NCBI GenBank assembly: GCA_036310185.1
Contig: JAXJSH010000004.1
Coordinates: forward strand, 1 to 21,995
DNA from: JALENY01 sp036310185
Lineage (GTDB): Bacteria; Bacillota; Clostridia; Lachnospirales; Lachnospiraceae
Direction: 5' to 3'
DNA: 21,995 nt
The notes below the pieces were generated by a model. That model worked only from the letters and a program-made list of their open reading frames with translations, did not search any database and was not told where the DNA came from. A program made the position numbers and the translations under genes. Positions 13,727 to 21,840 of this stretch are shown piece after piece; the stretch's first letter is position 1, and each line of letters opens with the position of its first letter.

Positions 13727-14911
13727 ATGATTAATATGGAAAAGCATCTGGAATATGATGTGGTAATTGTGGGCGTTGGTGTAAGCGGTTTGTATGCTGC
13801 ATTGAATCTGCCGGAAGAAAAAAAGGTTCTTATGATTTGCAAAGAAGATATGGACAGCTGTGATTCCATGCTCGCCCAGGGCGGAATCTGTGTACTTCGT
13901 GATGAAGATGACTATGATTCCTTTTTCGAAGACACCATGCGTGCCGGCCACTACGAAAACAGAAAAGAAAGTGTGGATATTATGATCCGTTCCAGCAGAG
14001 ATATTATCAATCATTTGCTGGAACTGGGCGTAAGATTTGACAAAAATCCGGATGGAAGCTTAAAATATACAAAAGAGGGAGCTCATTCCAGAGCACGTAT
14101 CTGTTTTCATGAAGATATTACAGGAAAAGAGATTACGGAAACGCTGCAGCGGCATGTGAAAACACTGCCCAATGTAACGATTATGGAATATACGACTATG
14201 ACGGATATTTTGATTGAAAATGATCAGTGCGTGGGGATTGATGCAAAATCCGATTCGGATATTTTGCATATTCATGCCAAAGACACCGTTTTGGCAACGG
14301 GCGGTATCGGTGGTCTTTATGAACATTCCACAAATTTCCCAAGTCTGACCGGGGATGCGCTCATAGTAGCAAAAAAGCACGGCGTGGAGCTGGAAGATAT
14401 GGATTATGTTCAGATTCATCCAACCAGCCTTTTTCGGGAGACCACAGGCAGAAGCTTTCTGATTTCTGAATCCACCCGCGGTGAGGGCGCCATTCTTTTA
14501 AATGCAAAGGGAGAGCGGTTTGTAGACGAACTTCAGCCAAGAGATGTGGTTTCCAGGGCAATCCAGAAAGAAATGGAAAAAGAAGGAAGCCAGCATGTGT
14601 GGTTATCCTTCCGGAATGTTCCGGAAGAAATCATTCGGGATCACTTTCCTCATATTTATGAAACATGCCTGGAAGCAGGTTATGATATTACAAAAGAACC
14701 GATTCCGGTGGTTCCTGCTCAGCACTATTTCATGGGCGGAATCCATGTGGACAGCGATTCAAAAACAACAATGGATCACCTGTATGCAGTAGGGGAAACC
14801 AGCTGTAACGGGGTTCATGGTAAAAATCGTCTTGCCAGCAACAGTCTGCTGGAAAGTCTTGTATTTGCAAAGAGGGCTGCCCATAAGATCGGGCAGACCG
14901 GAAAGGAATGA
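13727..14911 (+). CDS. nadB: L-aspartate oxidase, short form
   Basis: NadB oxidises L-aspartate to iminoaspartate with FAD, giving NadA its substrate. The 394-aa protein carries the FAD site GVGVSG (residues 16-21), LAQGGICV, QIHPTSLF, ESTRGEGAILLNAKGERFVDE, HYFMGGIHVD (333-342) and ASNSLLESLVFAKRAA. It ends soon after the FAD domain and lacks the C-terminal helical domain of the 540-aa E. coli enzyme. The reading frame is intact, so this looks like a natural short form. Start choice is uncertain: ATG 13727 is 4 nt and ATG 13736 is 13 nt after AAAGGA (13717-13722). In anaerobes fumarate rather than oxygen probably takes the electrons. Confidence 0.95.
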   Translation: MINMEKHLEYDVVIVGVGVSGLYAALNLPEEKKVLMICKEDMDSCDSMLAQGGICVLRDEDDYDSFFEDTMRAGHYENRKESVDIMIRSSRDIINHLLELGVRFDKNPDGSLKYTKEGAHSRARICFHEDITGKEITETLQRHVKTLPNVTIMEYTTMTDILIENDQCVGIDAKSDSDILHIHAKDTVLATGGIGGLYEHSTNFPSLTGDALIVAKKHGVELEDMDYVQIHPTSLFRETTGRSFLISESTRGEGAILLNAKGERFVDELQPRDVVSRAIQKEMEKEGSQHVWLSFRNVPEEIIRDHFPHIYETCLEAGYDITKEPIPVVPAQHYFMGGIHVDSDSKTTMDHLYAVGETSCNGVHGKNRLASNSLLESLVFAKRAAHKIGQTGKE

Positions 14912-14916
14912 AAAAA

Positions 14917-15774
14917 ATGAATCAGATTACTATGCTGCTTGCAGCCGACAAATTTATCCGTCTTGCTTTAGAGGAGGATATCAACAGTGAGGATGTCACA
15001 ACCAATTCCGTGATGCCGGAATACAAAAAAGGAGAGGTGCAGCTTATTTGTAAAGAAGACGGCATTATCGCCGGACTTGGCGTTTTTGAACGTGTATTTA
15101 CCATGCTGGATCCCCATACAAAAGTAATTTTTGATGTGAAGGATGGAGATGCTGTAAAAAAAGGTCAGCATATGGCTACCGTGATCGGTGATATCCGCGT
15201 ACTGTTATCCGGTGAGAGAACAGCTTTGAATTATCTTCAGCGTATGAGCGGTATTGCCACTTATACCAATACCGTTGCAAAAATGCTGGAAGGTACAAAA
15301 ACCACACTTCTCGATACCAGAAAGACCACACCGTGCATGCGTATTTTTGAAAAATATGCGGTAAAAGTCGGCGGCGGATCAAATCATCGTTATAATCTGT
15401 CTGACGGTGTGCTTTTAAAAGACAATCACATTGATGCGGCAGGAAGTGTTGCAGCAGCGGTAAAAGCGGCAAAAGCCTACGCACCTTTTGTGCGCAAGAT
15501 AGAAGTGGAAACAGAAAATCTGGATATGGTAAAAGAAGCAGTTGAAGCCGGGGCAGATATTATCATGCTGGATAACATGACACCGGATGAAATGGCAGAA
15601 GCAATCCGTATCATCGATGGCCGCGCCGAAACAGAATGTTCCGGAAATATAACAAAAGAAAATATTAAAACAATCACAGAACTGGGTGTTGACTATGTAT
15701 CCAGCGGAGCGCTGACTCATTCAGCACCGATTCTGGACATCAGTCTGAAACATCTTCAGGTTATCGCTGAGTAA
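14917..15774 (+). CDS. nadC: nicotinate-nucleotide pyrophosphorylase (carboxylating)
   Basis: NadC turns quinolinate and PRPP into nicotinate mononucleotide and carbon dioxide, finishing the de novo branch begun by NadB and NadA. ATG 14917 gives 285 aa, and AAAGGA (14902-14907) lies 9 nt upstream; ATG 14908 directly abuts that site and is less likely. SGERTALNYLQRMSGIAT, DTRKTTPCMR (residues 133-142), VGGGSNHRYNLSDG and LKDNHI (with Lys168 and His171) are family motifs. It begins 5 nt after nadB. Confidence 0.97.
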   Translation: MNQITMLLAADKFIRLALEEDINSEDVTTNSVMPEYKKGEVQLICKEDGIIAGLGVFERVFTMLDPHTKVIFDVKDGDAVKKGQHMATVIGDIRVLLSGERTALNYLQRMSGIATYTNTVAKMLEGTKTTLLDTRKTTPCMRIFEKYAVKVGGGSNHRYNLSDGVLLKDNHIDAAGSVAAAVKAAKAYAPFVRKIEVETENLDMVKEAVEAGADIIMLDNMTPDEMAEAIRIIDGRAETECSGNITKENIKTITELGVDYVSSGALTHSAPILDISLKHLQVIAE

Positions 15775-15808
15775 AAAACAGATATCAGAGAAAGGACAGG
15801 AACCGCAG

Positions 15809-16360
15809 ATGGAACATGTAATGACTGGTGAACAGCGGAGAAAAAAGATATTATCGATGATAAGACAGTCTTCCAGCCCATTGTCCGGCGGAGCCATCGG
15901 CAGTGCGACCGGTGTCAGCCGACAGGTGGTAGTTCAGGATATTGCACTGCTGCGAACAGAGGGGTATGCAATTGTGGCGACTGCCCGTGGATATATACTT
16001 GATGAGCCGAAACAGGCAGTGCGTATCTTTAAGACATGCCATACGGATGAACGTGCAGAGGAAGAACTGACTACGATCGTGGATCTGGGCGGATGTGTTA
16101 TGGATGTAATGGTGAATCATCGGATTTACGGAAAAGTCACCGCTCCGATGAATATCAGAAATCGCCGTGATGTCCTTGCGTTTGTGAATAATCTGAAGAC
16201 CGGAAAGTCCACACCGCTTATGAATGTGACTTCGGGATACCATTTTCATAAAGTTTCGGCGGAAAGCGAAGAAATTCTGGATGAAATTGAGGCTGCTTTG
16301 CGCGAGAAGAACTTTTTGACGGAACTTCTTCCCTATGAACGGGAACTTGCAGAGGCATAA
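15809..16360 (+). CDS. niaR: NiaR-type repressor of NAD biosynthesis (HTH and 3H domains)
   Basis: A 183-aa regulator. Residues about 7-62 form a winged helix-turn-helix of the HTH_11 type (LSGGAIGSATGVSRQVVVQDIALLRTEGY). Residues about 75-175 form a 3H domain, with the name-giving histidines visible as His78 (CHTDE), His104 (NHRIYG) and His145/His147 (GYHFHKV). NiaR (YrxA) of Bacillus binds nicotinic acid and represses nad and transport genes. Its place as last gene of nadA-nadB-nadC fits feedback control of its own operon. An AGGACAGGA ribosome site precedes the ATG; ATG 15821 is a possible alternative. Confidence 0.93.
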   Translation: MEHVMTGEQRRKKILSMIRQSSSPLSGGAIGSATGVSRQVVVQDIALLRTEGYAIVATARGYILDEPKQAVRIFKTCHTDERAEEELTTIVDLGGCVMDVMVNHRIYGKVTAPMNIRNRRDVLAFVNNLKTGKSTPLMNVTSGYHFHKVSAESEEILDEIEAALREKNFLTELLPYERELAEA

Positions 16361-16402
16361 AAAGAAAAATTGTTCATATAGTTAAATTGCATCAGGGTTT
16401 AT

Positions 16403-16435
16403 GGGGCAGACTTTCGGATAGTCTGCCCCGTTTTT
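16403..16435 (+). terminator. Rho-independent terminator of the nad operon
   Basis: GGGGCAGAC (16403-16411) and GTCTGCCCC (16421-16429) form a perfect 9-bp stem with a 9-nt loop, followed by G and five T. Confidence 0.95.
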
Positions 16436-16440
16436 CGTTC

Positions 16441-16469
16441 TTGTATTTTTTGTGTGAATCTGTTATATT
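16441..16469 (+). promoter_or_regulatory. predicted promoter of the gntR-clpC unit
   Basis: TTGTAT (16441-16446), a 17-nt spacer and TATATT (16464-16469) with a TGT extended -10. It begins just after the nad terminator and would start transcription near 16476. Confidence 0.6.
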
Positions 16470-16510
16470 TTTTCTAGAACAGTTGTTTCCTACAAAAGAA
16501 AAGGCAGGGA

Positions 16511-16888
16511 ATGTCTATGTTAATTGAAATTGATTTTAACAGTGATGAAGCCATTTATATACAATTGTGCAACCAGATTATTATGGGAATAGCCACCGCC
16601 CAGATTCGTGCAGGGGATACATTGCCTTCGGTTCGCCAGATGGCGGATACGATCGGGATCAATATGCATACCGTGAATAAAGCGTATGCAGTGCTGAAAG
16701 AGGAAGGGCTGCTGACGCTGGACCGAAGACGGGGCGCCATGGTAGTAATCGACTGTGACAAGGCCAGAGCACTTTCCGAGATGAAAGAATCTCTGCGAAT
16801 CGTTTTGGCGCGGGGAAGATGCAAAAACATTACCCGGGATGAAGTGCACGGTCTGATCGATGAGATATTTACAGAATATTGTTTATAG
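16511..16888 (+). CDS. GntR-family transcriptional regulator, YtrA type
   Basis: A 125-aa regulator consisting of an N-terminal winged helix and a short C-terminal tail, the YtrA layout. EAIYIQLCNQIIMGIA leads into AGDTLPSVRQMADTIGINMHTVNKAYAVLKEEGLL, the classic GntR helix-turn-helix and wing. The tail (about residues 80-125) is helical and too short for an effector domain. YtrA-type proteins usually repress their own operon, often with transporter genes; here the next gene is clpC, 99 nt downstream. ATG 16511 and ATG 16517 are both possible, with AAGGCAGGGA just upstream. No transporter gene follows. Confidence 0.92.
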   Translation: MSMLIEIDFNSDEAIYIQLCNQIIMGIATAQIRAGDTLPSVRQMADTIGINMHTVNKAYAVLKEEGLLTLDRRRGAMVVIDCDKARALSEMKESLRIVLARGRCKNITRDEVHGLIDEIFTEYCL

Positions 16889-16909
16889 TATACGATTAAC
16901 GGAGGGTTA

Positions 16910-16930
16910 TAGGTTACCTTTATTAACCTA
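16910..16930. promoter_or_regulatory. 7-bp inverted repeat between gntR and clpC
   Basis: TAGGTTA (16910-16916) and TAACCTA (16924-16930) are perfect complements with a 7-nt spacer. The arms lie one helical turn and a half apart, which suits a dimeric regulator such as the adjacent GntR protein. It could equally be an RNA hairpin in the transcript before the clpC ribosome site. No CtsR-type box is visible here. Confidence 0.5.
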
Positions 16931-16987
16931 AATATGTGATGTAAGGAGCGGAGGATGCGTTGAGAAATGCATTGTCCGGGGAAGTTT

Positions 16988-19471
16988 ATGAGAGATCAAT
17001 TTACAGAGCAGGCGAAACAGGCACTGAAGCAGGCAGAGAAAACAGCAAAGCTTTGTAAGCATAATTATATCGGAACAGAGCATCTGCTGCTGGGACTGCT
17101 CAAGTCTGTGGATGGCACTGCGGGTGCGGTACTTTTAGAGGCCGGTGTGGATGAGAAAAAACTGATGTCATTGATTGACCGTTTGATTGCGCCGCAGTCC
17201 GGGGTTATTTTTGCAGAAAAACAGAAATTTTCACCCCGTGCGGAGAAGATTCTGGATGAAAGCCGCGGGGAAGCAGCAGCTTTCGAATCTCAGTTGGTGG
17301 GAACGGAGCACATTTTGCTTGCCATGTTAAAAGATGCGGATTGCGTGGCTACAAGGCTGCTGCATACAATGGGAATTAATATACAGAAATTATTCGGTGA
17401 CGTTCTGGTGGCAATGGGGGAAGATGCCCGCTTTTCACCGGAAGATATTCAGAGCGGAAGAGTCATGCGCACAGGTGAAGGCGGAGCTACGCCTACACTG
17501 GATCAGTACAGCCGGGATCTGACACGCGCGGCAGCAGAAGGAAAGCTGGATCCTGTTGTGGGCCGTGAAGATGAGATAAACCGGATTGTTCAGATTTTAA
17601 GCAGAAGAACGAAGAATAATCCCTGTCTGATCGGTGAGCCGGGTGTGGGAAAAACAGCCATTGCGGAAGGTCTGGCTCAGCGCATTGTGTGGGGACTTGT
17701 TCCGGATACAGTCCGGGATAAGCGTCTGGTGATGCTGGATTTGTCCGGTATGGTTGCCGGATCAAAATACCGGGGCGAATTTGAAGAGCGAATTAAAAAT
17801 GTGGTCAGAGAAGTATCGGAAAATAAAAATATTCTTCTTTTTATTGATGAACTTCATACCATTATTGGTGCCGGCGGCGCGGAAGGCGCGCTGGATGCCT
17901 CCAATATTTTAAAACCGTCCCTTTCCAGAGGTGAGATTCAGCTGATCGGTGCCACCACTGTAGAAGAATATCGGAAATATATAGAAAAAGATGCGGCATT
18001 GGAGCGCAGATTCCAGCCGGTCAAAGTGGAAGAACCGACACAGGAACAGACCCTTGAAATCCTGAAAGGGCTGCGTCCTTACTATGAACGCCATCATGGT
18101 GTTCAGATTTTGGATGAAGCACTGGATGCAGCAGTAAAAATGAGTGTTCGGTATATTAATGACCGATTTTTGCCGGACAAAGCGCTGGATCTGATCGATG
18201 AGGCCTCTTCCAGGGTTCAGCTGGGAGGATTTTCCGCGCCGACTTCACTGGTCCAGGCGGAGATGGAGGTCAAAGAGCTGATACACAAAAAAGAGATGGC
18301 GATCCGCAAAGGTGATATGGCGGAGGCAAAGGCTATCCAGCAGGAGCAGAATGAAAAACAGAAAGCACTGGATACGGCAATCGTGCGGTATGAACGGAAG
18401 TGTGAATCAAAAAAACTGATTGTGGACGAAGACAGTGTGGCAAATATTGTTGCGGACTGGACAAAGATTCCGGTGCAGAAGCTGGCGGAGGGCGAATCAA
18501 AACGCCTTGCACGTCTGGAAAAAGAACTTCATAAACGTGTGATCGGACAAAATGAGGCTGTTGACGCGGTTGCAAAAGCAATCAAGCGAGGCCGTGTAGG
18601 CTTAAAAGATCCAAATCGTCCGACCGGCTCATTCCTTTTCCTTGGACCGACCGGTGTGGGAAAAACCGAATTGTCAAAAGCAGTGGCGGAATCTGTTTTT
18701 GGAACGGAACAGTCACTGATTCGTGTGGATATGTCAGAATACATGGAGAAACACAGTGTTTCAAAGTTGATTGGATCTCCGCCAGGATATGTGGGATACG
18801 AAGAGGGCGGTCAGCTTTCAGAAAAAGTTCGAAGAAATCCGTACAGTGTGATTCTGTTTGATGAAATTGAAAAAGCTCATCCGGACGTGTTTAACATTTT
18901 GCTCCAGGTACTCGATGACGGGCATATCACCGATGCGCATGGACATAAAGTGGACTTTAAGCATACCTGTATCATTATGACGTCAAATGCAGGGGCGCAG
19001 GCCATTGTTGAACCGAAAAAACTGGGTTTTGCGTCAAAGGAAGATGAGAAGAAAGATTATGAACATATGAAAGGCGCTGTAATGGAAGAAGTGCGCCGCA
19101 TGTTCAAACCGGAGTTTTTGAACCGAATCGACGAGATTATTGTATTCCATTCACTGAATAAGAAGGAAATCAAGCAGATCGTGGGTCTGATGCTGAAAAA
19201 TCTGACGAAGCGTGCAAAAGAACAGATGGACATTACCCTGAAGATTCGTGATACGGTCAAAGAATTCATAGCGGAAACCGGTTTTGACAGTAAATACGGA
19301 GCCCGCCCGCTGCGCCGCGCTATTCAGAACAAAGTGGAAGATCCTATGTCTGAACTGATCCTGAATCAGACCATTAAGCGAGGCGATACTGTAACGGTTG
19401 GTATGAAAAATAAAGAAATTGTTTTTCATCCGGAAAAAGTGGTAAAAAAGACTGATGATGCAGCAGAATAA
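16988..19471 (+). CDS. clpC: ATP-dependent Clp protease ATPase subunit ClpC
   Basis: ClpC is a class I Hsp100 unfoldase that feeds proteins to ClpP. The 827-aa protein has two N-terminal Clp repeats (residues about 1-145, with YIGTEHLLLGLL and LVGTEHILLAML). The first AAA+ module has Walker A GEPGVGKT (216-223) and Walker B at Asp287-Glu288. A short middle coiled coil lies near 420-480, and the second AAA+ module has GPTGVGKT (553-560) and Asp625-Glu626. MRDQFTEQAKQALKQAEK at 16988 fits the family start and has GGGGAA nearby; ATG 16967 in frame is an alternative 12 nt after GGAGG. CtsR and McsAB, common partners, are absent here. Confidence 0.96.
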   Translation: MRDQFTEQAKQALKQAEKTAKLCKHNYIGTEHLLLGLLKSVDGTAGAVLLEAGVDEKKLMSLIDRLIAPQSGVIFAEKQKFSPRAEKILDESRGEAAAFESQLVGTEHILLAMLKDADCVATRLLHTMGINIQKLFGDVLVAMGEDARFSPEDIQSGRVMRTGEGGATPTLDQYSRDLTRAAAEGKLDPVVGREDEINRIVQILSRRTKNNPCLIGEPGVGKTAIAEGLAQRIVWGLVPDTVRDKRLVMLDLSGMVAGSKYRGEFEERIKNVVREVSENKNILLFIDELHTIIGAGGAEGALDASNILKPSLSRGEIQLIGATTVEEYRKYIEKDAALERRFQPVKVEEPTQEQTLEILKGLRPYYERHHGVQILDEALDAAVKMSVRYINDRFLPDKALDLIDEASSRVQLGGFSAPTSLVQAEMEVKELIHKKEMAIRKGDMAEAKAIQQEQNEKQKALDTAIVRYERKCESKKLIVDEDSVANIVADWTKIPVQKLAEGESKRLARLEKELHKRVIGQNEAVDAVAKAIKRGRVGLKDPNRPTGSFLFLGPTGVGKTELSKAVAESVFGTEQSLIRVDMSEYMEKHSVSKLIGSPPGYVGYEEGGQLSEKVRRNPYSVILFDEIEKAHPDVFNILLQVLDDGHITDAHGHKVDFKHTCIIMTSNAGAQAIVEPKKLGFASKEDEKKDYEHMKGAVMEEVRRMFKPEFLNRIDEIIVFHSLNKKEIKQIVGLMLKNLTKRAKEQMDITLKIRDTVKEFIAETGFDSKYGARPLRRAIQNKVEDPMSELILNQTIKRGDTVTVGMKNKEIVFHPEKVVKKTDDAAE

Positions 19472-19516
19472 GAAAGTCAGTTTGTCTAAAAAACATATAA
19501 ATTTTTTCGGATAGAC

Positions 19517-19545
19517 TGGAATAATGACACAAATTAAGGTATAAT
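19517..19545 (+). promoter_or_regulatory. predicted promoter of the 139-aa gene
   Basis: A perfect TATAAT (19540-19545) stands 17 nt after a weak -35 candidate TGGAAT (19517-19522). The spacing gives a start near 19552, 46 nt before the start codon. No convincing terminator separates it from clpC, so read-through is also possible. Confidence 0.5.
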
Positions 19546-19597
19546 GTTCAAGTAAGCAGATGGATTGCTTCACACATTACCTGGAGGTTACGTAAAG

Positions 19598-20017
19598 ATG
19601 GCAGTTATAAAAGAACTAATCCGTACAGAAGCCGACGGAAGCATCAGTTTCGGAAATTATGAACTGGAAAAAAAATCAAAGGTTTCAGATTTTGAACATG
19701 AAGGCGACTTATATAAAGTAAAGACCTTTAAAGAAATAACAAAATTAGAGCGCAATGGAATGTTTGTTTATGAATCCGTTCCGGGAACCGTTGTAACAAA
19801 TCTTGTTTCGGATGAAAATGGTGTATCTTTTGTAGTGGAAGCTGACAGTGATGCACAGATTACAGTGGAACTGGAAACCGACACAGAATATGAGATTAAG
19901 ATCGGCGGAGCTGTTGCGGATCATCAGAAAACAAATCTGGGCGGGAAATTATCATTCAGCGTAGAGCTGGCAGAAAAAGATGATGTGGCAGTTCAGATAG
20001 AAAAAGTAACGCAGTAA
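19598..20017 (+). CDS. 139-aa conserved-looking protein of unknown function
   Basis: The ATG at 19598 has TGGAGGT (19582-19588) 9 nt upstream; the frame is open further left to 19565 but without a ribosome site. The protein is acidic and hydrophilic, with no signal peptide or membrane segment, so it should be cytoplasmic. Residues 1-60 (MAVIKELIRTEADGSISFGN, then YKVKTFKEITKLERNGMFVYE) look like one small beta-rich domain. The second half, with regular beta-strand-like blocks (VTNLVSDENGVSFVVEAD, QITVELETDTEYEIKIGG, GGKLSFSVEL), looks like a second beta domain. I remember relatives in Lachnospiraceae being labelled endosialidase chains, but no catalytic motif supports that. It stands alone between clpC and radA, ended by a terminator. 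Confidence 0.8.
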   Translation: MAVIKELIRTEADGSISFGNYELEKKSKVSDFEHEGDLYKVKTFKEITKLERNGMFVYESVPGTVVTNLVSDENGVSFVVEADSDAQITVELETDTEYEIKIGGAVADHQKTNLGGKLSFSVELAEKDDVAVQIEKVTQ

Positions 20018-20026
20018 AATCAGACT

Positions 20027-20057
20027 TGGGGCGCACCAATATGTGTGCCCCATTTTT
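20027..20057 (+). terminator. Rho-independent terminator
   Basis: TGGGGCGCAC (20027-20036) and GTGTGCCCCA (20043-20052) pair over 10 bp with one G-T, around a CAATAT loop, followed by five T. It ends the 139-aa gene and separates it from radA. Confidence 0.95.
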
Positions 20058-20170
20058 CAATTTATCGAATATGTGATTCTGGCATTTTTTAAGGATACTT
20101 TTGAACCGTTGAAAATAGTTTGGGAAGCGGCAAATACTATGTGAAGTTTCGTAATATAGGGGAGAGATTG

Positions 20171-21535
20171 ATGGCAGCTAAGAAAAAGACCGTGTTTTTT
20201 TGTCAAAACTGTGGATATGAATCGGGAAAATGGCTTGGACAGTGTCCCGGATGCAGAGAATGGAATACCTTTGTGGAAGAGACTGTTACTGCTAAGACAG
20301 CAAAAAGTCAGCAGACGGTGAAAACAGCAGAGCCGGTGAATCTGTCCCAGGTATCTGCAGATGAAGAAGAGCGAATCCATACCGGAATAAAGGAACTGGA
20401 CCGTGTGCTGGGGGGCGGCATTGTTCCGGGTTCGATGGTTTTGGTTGGCGGTGATCCGGGTATTGGAAAGTCTACGCTTCTTTTACAGGTCTGTCAGAAA
20501 CTGGCGGAACAGAACCGGAAAATAATGTACATCTCAGGAGAGGAATCCCTAAGACAGATCAAGATGCGGGCAACACGAATCGGAGAGTTTACGAGTTCGC
20601 TTCTGCTTTTGTGCGAAACCAATCTGGAAAGTATAAAAGCTGTAATTGAGAGAGAAAAACCGGAAGTGGTGATCATTGACTCCATTCAGACCATGTATAA
20701 CGAGGAAGTCAGCTCTGCCCCCGGCAGTGTGTCGCAGGTGCGGGAATCAACCGGTGTTCTGATGCAGATTGCCAAAGGTATGGGAGTATCTGTGTTTATT
20801 GTGGGTCATGTGACTAAGGATGGAAACGTTGCGGGTCCCAGGGTTCTGGAACATATGGTTGATACAGTGCTTTATTTTGAAGGAGATCGACATGCATCCT
20901 ATCGTATACTGCGCGGGGTGAAAAATCGATTTGGTTCCACAAATGAGATTGGTGTTTTTGAAATGCAGCAAAAAGGGCTGGTTGAAGTGGAAAATCCGTC
21001 GGAATATATGCTGAATGGAAGACCGGAAGGGGCTTCGGGCTCAATTGTTGCGTGCTCGATGGAGGGAACCAGACCGATTCTGGTGGAAATACAGGCGCTC
21101 ATTTGTCAAAGCAATTTTGGTCTGCCCAGAAGAACTGCCAACGGTACGGATTACAATCGTGTCAACCTGTTGATGGCGGTATTGGAGAAAAGAGCTGGCA
21201 TTAATCTGTCTTCCTGTGACGCGTATGTAAATATAGCCGGAGGCATTAAGATGAATGAACCGGCAATCGATCTGGGAATCGTGCTTGCAATCGTATCCAG
21301 CCAGAAAGATGTACCGATCAGTGACAAAGTAGTTGCATTTGGCGAAGTGGGACTGAGCGGTGAAGTACGGGCGGTTTCAATGGCGGAACAGAGAGTTCAG
21401 GAATGCAGAAAACTGGGATTTGAAAAAGTGATCGTACCGGAAGCATGCAGAAGTGCCTTGAAAGATGTAAAAGGAATTGAAATTTGTCCGGTGGAAAATG
21501 TGCGAAGTGCGCTGCGTGTGCTGAGAATATCATGA
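20171..21535 (+). CDS. radA: DNA repair protein RadA
   Basis: RadA (Sms) is a RecA-like ATPase and helicase that extends branches during recombination and repair. The 454-aa length is normal. A zinc finger is formed by Cys11, Cys14, Cys25 and Cys28, the Walker A motif GGDPGIGKS is at 93-101, and the family hallmark KNRFGSTNEIGVFEM is present. The C-terminal part, from about residue 300, is the Lon-like domain (FGLPRRTANGTDYNRVNLLMAVLEKRAG). ATG 20171 is preceded by AGGGGAGAG; the frame is open to 20120, but RadA proteins begin at this zinc finger. It sits downstream of clpC, as it does in Bacillus (ctsR-mcsA-mcsB-clpC-radA). Confidence 0.97.
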   Translation: MAAKKKTVFFCQNCGYESGKWLGQCPGCREWNTFVEETVTAKTAKSQQTVKTAEPVNLSQVSADEEERIHTGIKELDRVLGGGIVPGSMVLVGGDPGIGKSTLLLQVCQKLAEQNRKIMYISGEESLRQIKMRATRIGEFTSSLLLLCETNLESIKAVIEREKPEVVIIDSIQTMYNEEVSSAPGSVSQVRESTGVLMQIAKGMGVSVFIVGHVTKDGNVAGPRVLEHMVDTVLYFEGDRHASYRILRGVKNRFGSTNEIGVFEMQQKGLVEVENPSEYMLNGRPEGASGSIVACSMEGTRPILVEIQALICQSNFGLPRRTANGTDYNRVNLLMAVLEKRAGINLSSCDAYVNIAGGIKMNEPAIDLGIVLAIVSSQKDVPISDKVVAFGEVGLSGEVRAVSMAEQRVQECRKLGFEKVIVPEACRSALKDVKGIEICPVENVRSALRVLRIS

Positions 21536-21700
21536 TAAACAGGATGAAGGAAAATAGTGCCTGTATTCTATAGAAAATGTAATCTCAAACGGTGAAAGTA
21601 TACCACAGCATCTTGTATAAATAGGAATCCAGGGGACAAGATATACGGGCAGAACAGGGTATTTCCGGGCTTTGTAAAAAATACTCAAAAAAACATGAAA
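21536..21700 (+). other. radA-rRNA spacer
   Basis: This stretch between radA and the first rRNA promoter has no frame that looks like a gene. I also see no convincing terminator for radA. CTTGT (21612-21616) and ACAAG (21636-21640) could pair weakly. The last 30 nt are A-rich and probably act as an UP element for P1. Confidence 0.5.
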
Positions 21701-21707
21701 AAAGTTG

Positions 21708-21737
21708 TTGACAATTCCGTGGAAGACGTGCTATTAT
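21708..21737 (+). promoter_or_regulatory. rRNA operon promoter P1
   Basis: TTGACA (21708-21713) and TATTAT (21732-21737) are 18 nt apart, with a TGC extended -10. The -35 is embedded in AAAAAAGTTGTTGACAA (21698-21714), which is repeated exactly at P2, and an A-rich upstream region (UP-like) precedes it. Strong tandem promoters just before boxB and boxA elements are typical of rRNA operons. Confidence 0.8.
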
Positions 21738-21802
21738 AGCTAAGTTGCGTCTGACAGATACAGATCAACCGAAAAACAACTTTGAAAAAATAAAAAAAGT
21801 TG

Positions 21803-21829
21803 TTGACAAAGGCTTTTAGATATGATAAT
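21803..21829 (+). promoter_or_regulatory. rRNA operon promoter P2
   Basis: TTGACA (21803-21808), inside the second copy of the 17-nt A-rich sequence (21793-21809), is followed by GATAAT (21824-21829) at 15 nt; a shifted -10 at 21825-21831 would give 16-17 nt. The two promoters lie about 95 nt apart. Confidence 0.7.
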
Positions 21830-21840
21830 CTATTTAAGCT

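Noticed and set aside
16889..16987. CtsR operator before clpC
   Set aside because: No direct repeat of the GGTCAAA-like heptamer is present; only the TAGGTTA dyad is seen.
19485..19517. Terminator after clpC formed by GTCTA and TAGAC with flanking A and T runs
   Set aside because: The stem is short and A/T-rich with a large loop and no T-run at its 3' end.
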